Both the position numbers and the translations under genes were made by a program. A stretch of DNA of 64,000 nt from Pseudomonas sp. LBUM920 (GTDB lineage: Bacteria; Pseudomonadota; Gammaproteobacteria; Pseudomonadales; Pseudomonadaceae): assembly GCF_003852315.1 (NCBI RefSeq), contig NZ_CP027762.1, positions 5,251,501 to 5,315,500 on the forward strand, in the 5' to 3' direction. The notes beneath the pieces were generated by a model. It was not told where the DNA came from, searched no databases, and saw nothing but the letters and a program-made list of their open reading frames with translations. Positions 19,250 through 27,516 of the stretch are shown piece by piece (the first letter of the stretch is position 1; each line of letters starts with the position of its first letter).

Positions 19250-20403
19250 ACCGCCCATTACTGTGGGCAGGTCTACTGCTGGCGTGCCTGTTGGGGGCTG
19301 GTGCATTTTATGCCTGGCACAAAGCGATCCCTTATGACGAAGTGGTTGATCGCGGCCCATCGCCCCAAGCACGGGAAAATCCCTATCTGGCGGCCGAGTA
19401 CTTTCTGCGCCAGCAAGGCCTGAGCGTCGAGCATGCCAAGAGCCTCGAACGCCTCGCTCACCTCCAGCCGAAAGGCAACAGCCTTCTGCTGTTGGGTGAT
19501 CGCGGCAACATGACACCACGCCAGGTGGATGAACTGCTCGATTGGGCAAAGTCCGGTGGCCATTTGCTGGTGGTCGCCGAAGCGCTGTGGGATGAAGAGA
19601 CAGGTAAAAGCGGCGACCTGCTGCTTGATCGGTTGGACATCCACCAGACCTTGAGCGAAACCTTCGATGAGCCAGCCTCGGCGCGCAAAAAGAAAACGCC
19701 GGATCTGACCAAACTCTATGTCGACAATGAAACCGCCCCGGCGTACTTCAGTTTCGATACCGACTTCAACCTCACCGATCCCAAACACCTGGCACAGTTT
19801 TCAGCCAACAGCGCCAAATCCAGCCATCTCATGCAACGCAATCTCGGGCATGGCACCGTCACCGTGGTAACCGACAGCGAGCTGTGGAAAACCCCGGGCA
19901 TCGGCCAACACGATAACGCCTGGCTGCTGTGGTACCTCAACCAAGGCACTGGCGTGACCTTGTTGTTCAACAGCGATGTAGACAGTCTGTTGACCCTGTT
20001 GATGCGCTATTTCCCCCAAGCCTTGGTGGCACTCCTGGCGTTGATTGCTCTGGCACTCTGGCGGACCGGCATGCGCCAGGGCCCGATCCAGGCGCCTGCG
20101 CCCAGGGCACGTCGGCAGTTGCAGGAACACTTGAAGGCCAGCGCCGATTTCCTGCTGCGTCGCACCGGCCAGGGCGCCCTCTTGCACGCCCTGCAGCGCG
20201 ACATCCAGCGCGCTGCCCGCCGACGTCACCCTGGCTTTGAACACCTCGACACCGCTGAACAGTGGCAGGTACTTGAACGCCTGACGCGCCAACCCTCCCA
20301 CATCATCAGTCAGGCCCTTGGCCCACTCCCGGCAAAGCGGCTCACCAGCGCCGATTTCAGCCGTCAGGTGGCATGCCTGCAAACTCTCAGGAATGCCCTA
20401 TGA
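19246..20403 (+). CDS. DUF4350-containing membrane-anchored protein (operon gene 4)
   Basis: A 385-aa protein. It has an N-terminal membrane anchor (about 4-24), then a DUF4350 domain that resembles a glutamine-amidotransferase-like or GldG-like periplasmic fold, with AAEYFLRQQGLSVEHAKSL and LLLLGDRGNMTPRQVDELLDW. A membrane segment follows near 265-285, and a cytoplasmic tail of about 100 residues rich in Arg. The start chosen is MNRPLLWAG inside the ATGA overlap with the previous gene; a longer form from 19213 would be inside DUF4129. DUF4350 genes commonly accompany MoxR and DUF58. Biochemical role unknown. Confidence 0.82.
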   Translation: MNRPLLWAGLLLACLLGAGAFYAWHKAIPYDEVVDRGPSPQARENPYLAAEYFLRQQGLSVEHAKSLERLAHLQPKGNSLLLLGDRGNMTPRQVDELLDWAKSGGHLLVVAEALWDEETGKSGDLLLDRLDIHQTLSETFDEPASARKKKTPDLTKLYVDNETAPAYFSFDTDFNLTDPKHLAQFSANSAKSSHLMQRNLGHGTVTVVTDSELWKTPGIGQHDNAWLLWYLNQGTGVTLLFNSDVDSLLTLLMRYFPQALVALLALIALALWRTGMRQGPIQAPAPRARRQLQEHLKASADFLLRRTGQGALLHALQRDIQRAARRRHPGFEHLDTAEQWQVLERLTRQPSHIISQALGPLPAKRLTSADFSRQVACLQTLRNAL

Positions 20404-21395
20404 GCGAACTCCCTGCAGCCACTGCCCCTACCGCCGAAAGCCTTCAACACGCCAGCCAGCAGGCACAGGCCCTGCGCGTTGAATTGCGCAAGGCGGTGAT
20501 TGGCCAGGATCAGGTGATTGACGACGTACTTACCGCGCTGATCGCTGGCGGTCATGTACTGCTCGAAGGCGTCCCCGGCCTGGGCAAAACGTTGCTGGTG
20601 CGTGCCCTGGCGCGTTGCTTTGGTGGCGATTTCGCGCGAATCCAGTTCACACCGGACCTGATGCCCAGCGATGTCACCGGCCACGCTGTGTATGACCTGC
20701 ATACCGAGCAGTTCAAACTGCGCAAGGGCCCGCTGTTCACTCACTTGCTGCTGGCCGATGAAATCAACCGCGCTCCGGCCAAGACTCAAGCCGCCTTGCT
20801 TGAAGCCATGCAGGAGCGCCAAGTCACTCTCGAAGGCGAGGCGCTGCCTATCGGTCAGCCCTTCATGGTACTGGCGACCCAGAACCCTATCGAACAGGAA
20901 GGTACTTACCCCCTGCCCGAAGCCGAACTCGACCGTTTCATGCTCAAGGTGCGCATGGATTACCCCGATGCTCAGCAAGAACTGGAGATGGTGCGCGAAG
21001 TCACTCGCTCGTCCCGGGCAGACATGCTCGATGTGCACCCGCTACGTACGGTGCTGCAGGCTCATGATGTGTTGAACCTACAGCAGGTCGCTAGCGAACT
21101 GGCGCTGGATGAGCAAGTCCTCGACTACGCCGTGCGCCTGGCGCGAGCCACCCGCACGTGGCCTGGGCTGACCATCGGCGCCGGCCCTCGGGCCTCCATC
21201 GCCCTGGTTCGCGGAGCCCGGGCACGCGCGTTGTTGCGTGGCGGTGAATTCGTCACCCCTGACGATATCAAGGGGTGCGCGCTGGCAGTATTGCGTCATC
21301 GGGTGCGCATTGCGCCGGAACTGGACATCGACGGGCTGGAGGAAGACCAAGTGCTCAAGCAACTGCTGGACCAGATCCCGGCGCCCCGGCAGTGA
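20400..21395 (+). CDS. MoxR-type AAA+ ATPase (operon gene 5)
   Basis: A 331-aa cytoplasmic AAA+ ATPase of the MoxR family. Walker A is GVPGLGKT (57-64), Walker B is LLLADEINRAPAKTQ, sensor 1 is VLATQNPIEQEGTYPLPEAELDRF with the arginine finger region, and sensor 2 is in the C-terminal lid with GPRASIALVRGARA. MoxR proteins are chaperone-like ATPases that act on partner VWA/DUF58 proteins. The ATG at 20400 overlaps the preceding TGA (ATGA). The DUF58 gene starts 8 bases after the stop. In this operon it is the only obvious energy-using component. Confidence 0.92.
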   Translation: MSELPAATAPTAESLQHASQQAQALRVELRKAVIGQDQVIDDVLTALIAGGHVLLEGVPGLGKTLLVRALARCFGGDFARIQFTPDLMPSDVTGHAVYDLHTEQFKLRKGPLFTHLLLADEINRAPAKTQAALLEAMQERQVTLEGEALPIGQPFMVLATQNPIEQEGTYPLPEAELDRFMLKVRMDYPDAQQELEMVREVTRSSRADMLDVHPLRTVLQAHDVLNLQQVASELALDEQVLDYAVRLARATRTWPGLTIGAGPRASIALVRGARARALLRGGEFVTPDDIKGCALAVLRHRVRIAPELDIDGLEEDQVLKQLLDQIPAPRQ

Positions 21396-21402
21396 CTCGC
21401 CC

Positions 21403-22734
21403 ATGAAGCCGACCCGCCTGTTGCTGAGCTGGCTGAGTGTGCTGTTGGGCCTCAACATCCTGCTCGGCGCCGCAGCGGCGCTGCAGCTCAAGGTGCCCGA
21501 CACGCTGCACTCGATAGCCTGGGGCTTGTTACTGGCGCTGTTGCTGCTGGCGCTGCTGGATGCCGTGCGCCTGCGGCGTCGCCCCGGTGTGCAAATACAG
21601 CGGCAAATGCCGGGCAGCCTGGCACTCGGACGCTGGGGTGAAGTGCGCCTGACCCTGGCGCACGATTACTCGCGACCAATCACAGTGAAGGTGTTCGATC
21701 ATGTTCCTGACGGCTTGAGCATGGAAAACCTGCCCCAAAGCATCGAACTGCGCCCCGGTGAACGCAGCGAACTGGGCTACCGACTGCGGCCTCTGCGCCG
21801 TGGACACTTCAGCTTCAGCCGCTGTGAAATTCACCTGCCCAGCCCCATTGGGCTATGGTCGGCACGGCAATTTGCCGAGGTCAGCGATGCCACTCGCGTC
21901 TACCCGGATTTCGCCCATTTATACGGCGCACAGTTGCTCGGTGTGGATAACTGGCTCAGCCAACTCGGCGTACGCCAACGCCAGCGAAGGGGCTTGGGCC
22001 TGGAGTTTCACCAACTGCGCGAATTTCGCGAGGGCGACAGCCTGCGTCAGATCGATTGGAAGGCTACCGCACGACAACGCACACCCATCGCCCGTGAATA
22101 CCAGGATGAGCGCGACCAGCAGATTGTGTTCATGCTCGATTGCGGTCGACGCATGCGCAGTCAGGACGGCGAGTTGTCACATTTCGACCATGCACTCAAC
22201 GCTTGCCTGTTGCTCAGTTATGTTGCGCTGCGTCAGGGCGATGCCGTGGGGCTGAGCACCTTTGCCAGTGACCAGCCGCGTTACCTGGCGCCGGTCAAGG
22301 GCAGCGGCCAACTGAACCTGCTGCTCAATGCGGTATACGACCTGGATACCACCCGCCGGACGGCCGACTATCAAGCTGCGGCCAGCCAACTGCTGGCTCG
22401 GCAAAAACGCCGGGCGCTGGTGATCGTGGTCACCAATCTGCGCGATGAGGACGATGAAGCATTGCTGACAGCGGTCAAGCGTATCAGCCGACAACATCGG
22501 GTACTGGTGGCCAGCCTCAGGGAGGAAGTACTCGATGATTTGCGCCAGGCCCCCGTGCAAACCCTGCCCGAAGCATTGGCTTATTGCGGGACGGTCGACT
22601 ACCTCAATACACGCAACGAACTCCATGACCGGTTGAGCGCCCATGGGTTATCCGTACTGGACACCCCCCCGTCAGGGTTGGGAGCCGCGCTCGTCACGCG
22701 TTATCTGGGTTGGAAAAAAGCCGGAGTGTTCTGA
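21403..22734 (+). CDS. DUF58 membrane protein with VWA-like fold (operon gene 6)
   Basis: A 443-aa protein. Two membrane segments (about 5-25 and 28-48) are followed by a beta-rich region. The DUF58 signature is at about 203-224 (FREGDSLRQIDWKATAR), and a VWA-like domain follows with IVFMLDCGRRMRS in the place of a MIDAS DxSxS; the second and third positions are altered, so metal binding is uncertain. The start MKPTRLLLSWLS is preferred; an extended frame begins within moxR. DUF58 proteins are the typical partners of MoxR ATPases. It ends the operon; I see no strong terminator after it. Confidence 0.88.
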   Translation: MKPTRLLLSWLSVLLGLNILLGAAAALQLKVPDTLHSIAWGLLLALLLLALLDAVRLRRRPGVQIQRQMPGSLALGRWGEVRLTLAHDYSRPITVKVFDHVPDGLSMENLPQSIELRPGERSELGYRLRPLRRGHFSFSRCEIHLPSPIGLWSARQFAEVSDATRVYPDFAHLYGAQLLGVDNWLSQLGVRQRQRRGLGLEFHQLREFREGDSLRQIDWKATARQRTPIAREYQDERDQQIVFMLDCGRRMRSQDGELSHFDHALNACLLLSYVALRQGDAVGLSTFASDQPRYLAPVKGSGQLNLLLNAVYDLDTTRRTADYQAAASQLLARQKRRALVIVVTNLRDEDDEALLTAVKRISRQHRVLVASLREEVLDDLRQAPVQTLPEALAYCGTVDYLNTRNELHDRLSAHGLSVLDTPPSGLGAALVTRYLGWKKAGVF

Positions 22735-22804
22735 AAGCGCGGTGACACAGACACGTTGCCAAGGCCGGGCTAACCATCCCAACCAGGGTCAACACGTTCA
22801 ATGC

Positions 22805-23164
22805 CTAAGCGGATGCCTGAAGCGGATCGAAGCTGAAGTAATTCAACAAGGCGCTGATCAACTGGCTGTACTCTTCGCCCGCTTCAATCACACTGAACCC
22901 CGAGTCGTAATGCTGCGGGTTGATATCTTCATGGCTCCACAGGCAGGTCGCGGTCAGGTCGATTGCCTGGCACTCGCCGGTCGGGCCAGGAATTTTCAGA
23001 CGCAACTCGAAATCCACATCGACCATCATGGGCAACTGGCTGATCAACATCAGCCCACTTTCAGAAACGTTGCCCAGAAAACCGATAGGTTTATCGGTAA
23101 CTCGGTTGAATACCTGCAGGAAGCAATGTAACTGGTGCCGCTCGATCCGTCGGTGGGTAAACAT
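22805..23164 (-). CDS. PilZ-domain protein
   Basis: A 119-aa protein with a single PilZ fold, expected to bind cyclic di-GMP. Both halves of the ligand motif are present: RxxxR in THRRIERHQ near the N-terminus, and N-x-S-x-x-G in NVSESGLML. The rest is a beta-barrel with the terminal helix SQLISALLNYFSF. The start is uncertain. MFTHRRIERH is chosen because it begins just before the RxxxR; an ATG 24 bases upstream (MAIGWRSH) is an alternative. No effector domain is attached, so it probably acts on a partner. A PilZ gene is also located near the moxR operon in PAO1 (PA4324) as I recall. Confidence 0.82.
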   Translation of the reverse strand: MFTHRRIERHQLHCFLQVFNRVTDKPIGFLGNVSESGLMLISQLPMMVDVDFELRLKIPGPTGECQAIDLTATCLWSHEDINPQHYDSGFSVIEAGEEYSQLISALLNYFSFDPLQASA

Positions 23165-23387
23165 GTGAGATCGCCATCCAATGGCCATGCCCTGGCCGGT
23201 CCAGTGATTCGGAACGAGCCAATGGCTCGCTCTCCCTGGATCTCGGTGTGCCAACAGACGTCGCTATGGTCACTAAACAACTGCCGAATCCGGGCCTCGC
23301 ATTCGTTCGAATAGAAACTTGTACAAACGAACACCCAAAGGATAGCTCAAGACTGGCGACGGGCCAGCTATAGAATGACAAATATCA

Positions 23388-23762
23388 TTACAAAGACGCC
23401 GGCCGCGTCTGTGCAGCACTGGCGCCGGGGTAATGCCCCAACTGCTGCAGCGTGTCGAGCCTGGCTCGCGCACGGTAGGCGTATTCGCTTGTTGGGTACT
23501 GGCTGATGATGAATTGATAGGTCTGGACTGCATCCACGAACAATTTCTGTCGCTCCAGGCATTGGCCGCGCAACATCGAGACCTCCGGTTGCACGTAGCG
23601 ACGGGTGCGGCTCTCGCGGTCAACCTGGGACAATTCCAGCGTGACGCGCTCGCAATCACCCACCCCATAGGCACGGTAAGCGTTGTTCAAATGGTGGTCC
23701 ATCGACCAGCGGGTACAGCCGACAACACTGACGGCCAGGGCAGCAACGAGCAAAATTCGCAT
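23388..23762 (-). CDS. Small TPR-like lipoprotein
   Basis: A 124-aa lipoprotein. The signal peptide MRILLVAALAVSVVGC ends in a lipobox with Cys16, and the +2 Thr predicts outer-membrane sorting. The mature part is helical with a tetratricopeptide-like pattern: AYRAYGVGDCERVTLELSQV, then FVDAVQTYQFIISQYPTSEYAYRARARLDTL. It has extra cysteines at 37 and 68 that may form a disulfide. No enzyme motif is present. It is divergent from pykA and separated from the PilZ gene by about 220 bases. It probably mediates protein-protein contacts at the envelope; specific role unknown. Confidence 0.8.
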   Translation of the reverse strand: MRILLVAALAVSVVGCTRWSMDHHLNNAYRAYGVGDCERVTLELSQVDRESRTRRYVQPEVSMLRGQCLERQKLFVDAVQTYQFIISQYPTSEYAYRARARLDTLQQLGHYPGASAAQTRPASL

Positions 23763-23937
23763 GGGGGTTCTCCTGTCTTGAGCAGTGTATCGACCCCTCG
23801 TCGAAAATCTTCAAGGATGTTCGTCTATTCAACCGCTGCAAAAACAAGCCAATCGTCGATAAGTAGTGCAAACGAACAATGACTACAACGAAAGAGCATA
23901 GTAGCCTTCTCCAGCGCTTGAACTCAGGAGTCTGTGC

Positions 23938-25389
23938 ATGTCCGTCCGTCGTACCAAAATCGTCGCCACCCTTGGCCCGGCCAGTAACTCGCCGGAAGTC
24001 CTCGAACAGCTGATTCTGGCTGGTTTGGACGTTGCCCGTCTGAACTTCTCCCACGGCACCCCGGACGAGCACAAGGCTCGCGCCAAGCTGGTGCGTGACC
24101 TGGCCGCCAAGCACGGCCGCTTCGTGGCGCTGCTGGGTGACCTGCAAGGCCCGAAAATTCGTATCGCCAAATTCGCCAACAAGCGTATCGAGCTGAAGAT
24201 CGGTGACAAGTTCACCTTCTCCACCAGCCATCCGCTGACCGAAGGCAACCAGCAAGTCGTGGGTATCGACTACCCGGATCTGGTCAAGGACTGCGGCGTC
24301 GGTGACGAGCTGCTGCTGGACGATGGCCGCGTGGTCATGCGCGTCGACACCGCGACCCCGACCGAACTGCACTGCACCGTGATCATCGGTGGCCCGCTGT
24401 CCGACCACAAAGGCATCAACCGTCGCGGCGGTGGCCTGACGGCGCCGGCCCTGACTGAAAAAGACAAGGCCGACATCAAGCTCGCCGCCGAAATGGAAGT
24501 GGACTACCTCGCCGTGTCCTTCCCGCGCGATGCTGCCGACATGGAATACGCACGTAAACTGCGCGACGAAGCCGGCGGTACTGCCTGGCTGGTAGCGAAG
24601 ATCGAACGCGCCGAAGCCGTTGCCGATGACGAAACCCTCGACGGCCTGATCAAGGCTTCCGACGCTGTGATGGTTGCGCGTGGCGACCTGGGCGTGGAAA
24701 TCGGTGACGCCGAGCTGATCGGTATCCAGAAAAAGATCATCCTGCACGCACGCCGCCATAACAAAGCGGTGATCGTGGCGACCCAGATGATGGAGTCGAT
24801 GATCCAGAACCCGATGCCAACCCGCGCCGAAGTGTCCGACGTAGCCAACGCCGTGCTCGACTACACCGACGCCGTGATGCTCTCGGCTGAAAGTGCTGCC
24901 GGCCCGTACCCGCTGGAAGCCGTACAGGCCATGGCGCGGATCTGCGTCGGTGCCGAAAAGCACCCGACCAGCAAGACCTCCAGCCACCGCATCGGCAAAG
25001 TGTTCGAAAGCTGCGACCAGAGCATCGCGCTGGCAGCCATGTACACCGCCAACCACTTCCCGGGCGTTAAAGCGATCATCGCCTTGACCGAAAGTGGCTA
25101 CACGCCGTTGATCATGTCGCGCATCCGTTCCTCGGTGCCGATCTACGCGTTCTCCCCGCACCGCGAAACCCAGGCTCGCGCGGCCATGTTCCGTGGCGTG
25201 TACACCGTGCCGTTCGACCCGGCCTCGTTGCCGCCGCATGAAGTCAGCCAGGCTGCCATCGACGAGCTGATCAAGCGCGGCGTTGTGGAGAAAGGCGACT
25301 GGGTCATCCTGACCAAGGGCGATAGCTACCACACCATCGGTGGCACCAACGGCATGAAGATCCTGCACGTTGGCGATCCAATGGTCTGA
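23938..25389 (+). CDS. pykA: Pyruvate kinase
   Basis: A 483-aa cytoplasmic enzyme converting PEP and ADP to pyruvate and ATP. It starts MSVRRTKIVATLGPASNSPE, with the nucleotide/K+ site NFSHGTPDEHKARA, the metal-binding active-site block LAVSFPRDAADMEYARKL, KIERAEAV (Lys and Glu of the active site) and MVARGDLGVEIG. The effector domain follows. The sequence is of the PykA type (AMP/sugar-phosphate activated) that dominates in Pseudomonas. RBS AGGAGT lies 7 bases before the ATG. A strong terminator follows. In PAO1, pykA is also followed by an enoyl-CoA hydratase and a ferredoxin reductase gene. Confidence 0.97.
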   Translation: MSVRRTKIVATLGPASNSPEVLEQLILAGLDVARLNFSHGTPDEHKARAKLVRDLAAKHGRFVALLGDLQGPKIRIAKFANKRIELKIGDKFTFSTSHPLTEGNQQVVGIDYPDLVKDCGVGDELLLDDGRVVMRVDTATPTELHCTVIIGGPLSDHKGINRRGGGLTAPALTEKDKADIKLAAEMEVDYLAVSFPRDAADMEYARKLRDEAGGTAWLVAKIERAEAVADDETLDGLIKASDAVMVARGDLGVEIGDAELIGIQKKIILHARRHNKAVIVATQMMESMIQNPMPTRAEVSDVANAVLDYTDAVMLSAESAAGPYPLEAVQAMARICVGAEKHPTSKTSSHRIGKVFESCDQSIALAAMYTANHFPGVKAIIALTESGYTPLIMSRIRSSVPIYAFSPHRETQARAAMFRGVYTVPFDPASLPPHEVSQAAIDELIKRGVVEKGDWVILTKGDSYHTIGGTNGMKILHVGDPMV

Positions 25390-25406
25390 GTGACAGGCTG
25401 AAAAAC

Positions 25407-25440
25407 AAAAGCCCCGCCATGTGAATGGCGGGGCTTTTTG
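25407..25440 (+). terminator. Rho-independent terminator of pykA
   Basis: A perfect 14-bp stem (25407-25420 with 25425-25438, core GCCCCGCCAT / ATGGCGGGGC), a 4-base loop GTGA and a T5 run. Confidence 0.95.
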
Positions 25441-25478
25441 CATTTGAGGCTGGCGGTTGTGTTGGCGTCACTGGCCTC

Positions 25479-25563
25479 TTCGCGAGCAAGCCCGCTCCCA
25501 CATTTGACCGCACACACCCTGAAGAAACACGCTCGAATGTGGGAGCGGGCTTGCTCGCGAAGA
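25479..25563. repeat. REP pair, inverted (GTGG ends facing inward)
   Basis: TTCGCGAGCAAGCCCGCTCC at 25479 and its complement ending at 25562 surround a spacer of about 35 bases. It lies between the pykA terminator and the convergent hydratase gene. Confidence 0.9.
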
Positions 25564-25585
25564 CGTCCGACCACTTGACGCTAAT

Positions 25586-26335
25586 TCACCGCCTGGTGAC
25601 AAAAGCCGACAACGCCGCAATCGCCTCCGGCGATTTCAACCGCTGCGTAAACAACGCCCCCTCCTCTTCAATCACGTGACGCAACTGCTCGCGATCCACA
25701 CTTTTCATCAAGTGTTTGCTGACCTGCACCGCACCCGGCGCCAGCGTCTCAAAGCGTTCAGCCACTTCCCGCGCCTTGGCCAGCGCCGCTTCACCGCTGC
25801 TCAACGCCTGCGTGGCAATGCCCCACGCTGCCGCCTGCTCACCGGTGAATCCCTCCCCCAGCAGCAACAGCTCAGCCGCCTTGGCATGCCCGAGCAATCG
25901 CGGCAGGATCAGGCTTGAGCCAAACTCCGGACACAACCCAAGGTTGACGAACGGCATGCGCAAGCGCGCATCGCGGCTGATATACACAAGGTCGCAATGC
26001 AGCAACAGAGTCGTACCAATGCCCACCGCCGCGCCGGCCACAGCGGCAATCACTGGTTTGCGGCAATTGAGCAGGCTTTTCATAAAGTGAAACGGCGGGC
26101 TGTCGAGGTCGCTGGGCGGCTGTTCGAGGAAATCGCCGATGTCATTACCGGCGGTAAAGCACTCACGGCTGCCCTGAATCAGCACGGCACGGATGTCAGG
26201 GTCCGCATCGGCCTGCTCCAACGCGTGGGCCAATTGCGTGTACATGGCGCGGGTCAGGGCGTTTTTCTTGTCCGGCCGGTTGAGCTGCAAGGTCAGCAGC
26301 CCGCGTTCGCGTTGCAGCAGGATGGCGTCGGTCAT
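25586..26335 (-). CDS. Enoyl-CoA hydratase/isomerase family protein
   Basis: A 249-aa crotonase-fold protein. The oxyanion-hole blocks are ECFTAGNDIGDF (61-72 region) and AVAGAAVGIGTTLLLHCDLVY. The second catalytic region reads LGLCPEFGSSLILPRLLG, with Glu in the crotonase Glu position. The C-terminal helices end in LSAFVTRR. Hydration of enoyl-CoA or isomerisation is likely; the exact substrate cannot be told. It lies 30 bases downstream of the reductase gene on the same strand, so a two-gene operon is probable. The order matches PAO1 PA4330-PA4331 as I recall. Confidence 0.9.
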   Translation of the reverse strand: MTDAILLQRERGLLTLQLNRPDKKNALTRAMYTQLAHALEQADADPDIRAVLIQGSRECFTAGNDIGDFLEQPPSDLDSPPFHFMKSLLNCRKPVIAAVAGAAVGIGTTLLLHCDLVYISRDARLRMPFVNLGLCPEFGSSLILPRLLGHAKAAELLLLGEGFTGEQAAAWGIATQALSSGEAALAKAREVAERFETLAPGAVQVSKHLMKSVDREQLRHVIEEEGALFTQRLKSPEAIAALSAFVTRR

Positions 26336-26365
26336 GGTGGATCTCGCGGCTGTAGAAGTCAGCGC

Positions 26366-27298
26366 TCAACCACGGGGCACAAACACATCGGCCAGCAGTT
26401 GATTGCGCGGCAGACCGGCCAGGAACAAGCGCTTGGAAAACGCCTCGACGCTGACAGGATGCCCGCAGAGTAAGGCCAGAGTTTGCCGCGAAACAAGCCG
26501 CAGTTGCGCCAATGCCTGGGTCAACTCAGCCGCAGTCCATAGCTCCACGGTGACGTTTGGGTGCTGCAAAGCCAACTGCGCCAGGGGCTCGGCCAGGTAA
26601 TGCGCGTCGGCATCATGAGCCAGGTGAATCACACGGATGGCGCCCTGATGATCCTGGCGCAACGCCTCGCGCAGCACGCCCCATAACGGCCCAAGCCCCG
26701 TGCCGGCGGCCAGCAGCCATAGCGGCCGCGAATGCCAGTCAGGGTCGTATTGCAGCGCCCCGCCTCTCAACTCGCCCAGGCGCAGGTCGTCTCCCAGTTG
26801 CAACTGGCGGGCGATAGTTATGAATTCACCGGGCTGACGGCAATCGAGGTGAAACTCCAGGAACGGGTCTTCCTGGGGCAAGCTCGCCAGGGAATAGGGC
26901 CGCGCCACCTGTCCGGCCCACACCACCAGATGCTGCCCGGCGCGATAACGCAGGCCACGCTCCGGTTGCAAGCGCAGGCGCAGCACACTCGCATTCAACC
27001 AGTCGACGCCCACCACCCGGGCGGGCAAACCGTCACGCAGCGGGTCGAACGTTTCGACTCGCACGTCCCCGACAACCTGGCATTGGCACGCCAGGCGCCA
27101 CCCGTCCTGACGTTGTGCCGGGCTCAAGGCGTCGGGTTGTTTGTCCTCGACCTCACCCTGGCAACGCACCAGGCACGCATGGCAACTGCCCGCCCGGCAA
27201 CTGTAAGGCACGGCCACCCCCGCCAGATTCAGGGCATCCAGCAAGTTGCTGCCGGTGGCTACCGACCAGTGGCGTTCGCCGACGTGCAGTTCAGGCAT
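26366..27298 (-). CDS. 2Fe-2S/FAD oxidoreductase (ferredoxin-NAD(P)H reductase type)
   Basis: A 310-aa electron-transfer protein. An N-terminal plant-type ferredoxin domain has cluster cysteines 34, 39, 42 (CRAGSCHAC) and 71 (LACQC). An FNR-like FAD domain follows with ARPYSLAS, then an NAD(P)H domain with LAAGTGLGPLWG and LLCGHP. This layout (Fd-FAD-NAD) is that of reductase components of oxygenases and of PA4331-like proteins. No oxygenase component is nearby, so the electron acceptor is unknown. The start at the ATG of MPELHVGER is chosen; a TTG 12 bases upstream is the alternative. The class I fumarase gene is divergent about 220 bases away. Confidence 0.9.
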   Translation of the reverse strand: MPELHVGERHWSVATGSNLLDALNLAGVAVPYSCRAGSCHACLVRCQGEVEDKQPDALSPAQRQDGWRLACQCQVVGDVRVETFDPLRDGLPARVVGVDWLNASVLRLRLQPERGLRYRAGQHLVVWAGQVARPYSLASLPQEDPFLEFHLDCRQPGEFITIARQLQLGDDLRLGELRGGALQYDPDWHSRPLWLLAAGTGLGPLWGVLREALRQDHQGAIRVIHLAHDADAHYLAEPLAQLALQHPNVTVELWTAAELTQALAQLRLVSRQTLALLCGHPVSVEAFSKRLFLAGLPRNQLLADVFVPRG

Positions 27299-27516
27299 AT
27301 AAGGTCTCAATCAGAAGGGCTGCGTACAGGGAATCATGCCCGACAGAGTTTGACCATAGTCGGGTGTATCGGCCACCGCGCCGGGTTATACTGCCGCGCC
27401 TTTTTAGCGTCGCGCCTGCACCTACGGCGTGCCTTGGAAAGGTGGACTCAGCCGACCGATGCACCCAACTGAGCCACCTTTATTGAATGTTCCCGTCTTA
27501 TAGAGGAGCGCGACTC

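Noticed and set aside
23656..25443. A 595-codon minus-strand open frame opposite pykA
   Set aside because: Shadow of pykA; composition is typical of antisense frames and it also runs across the lipoprotein gene's 5' end.
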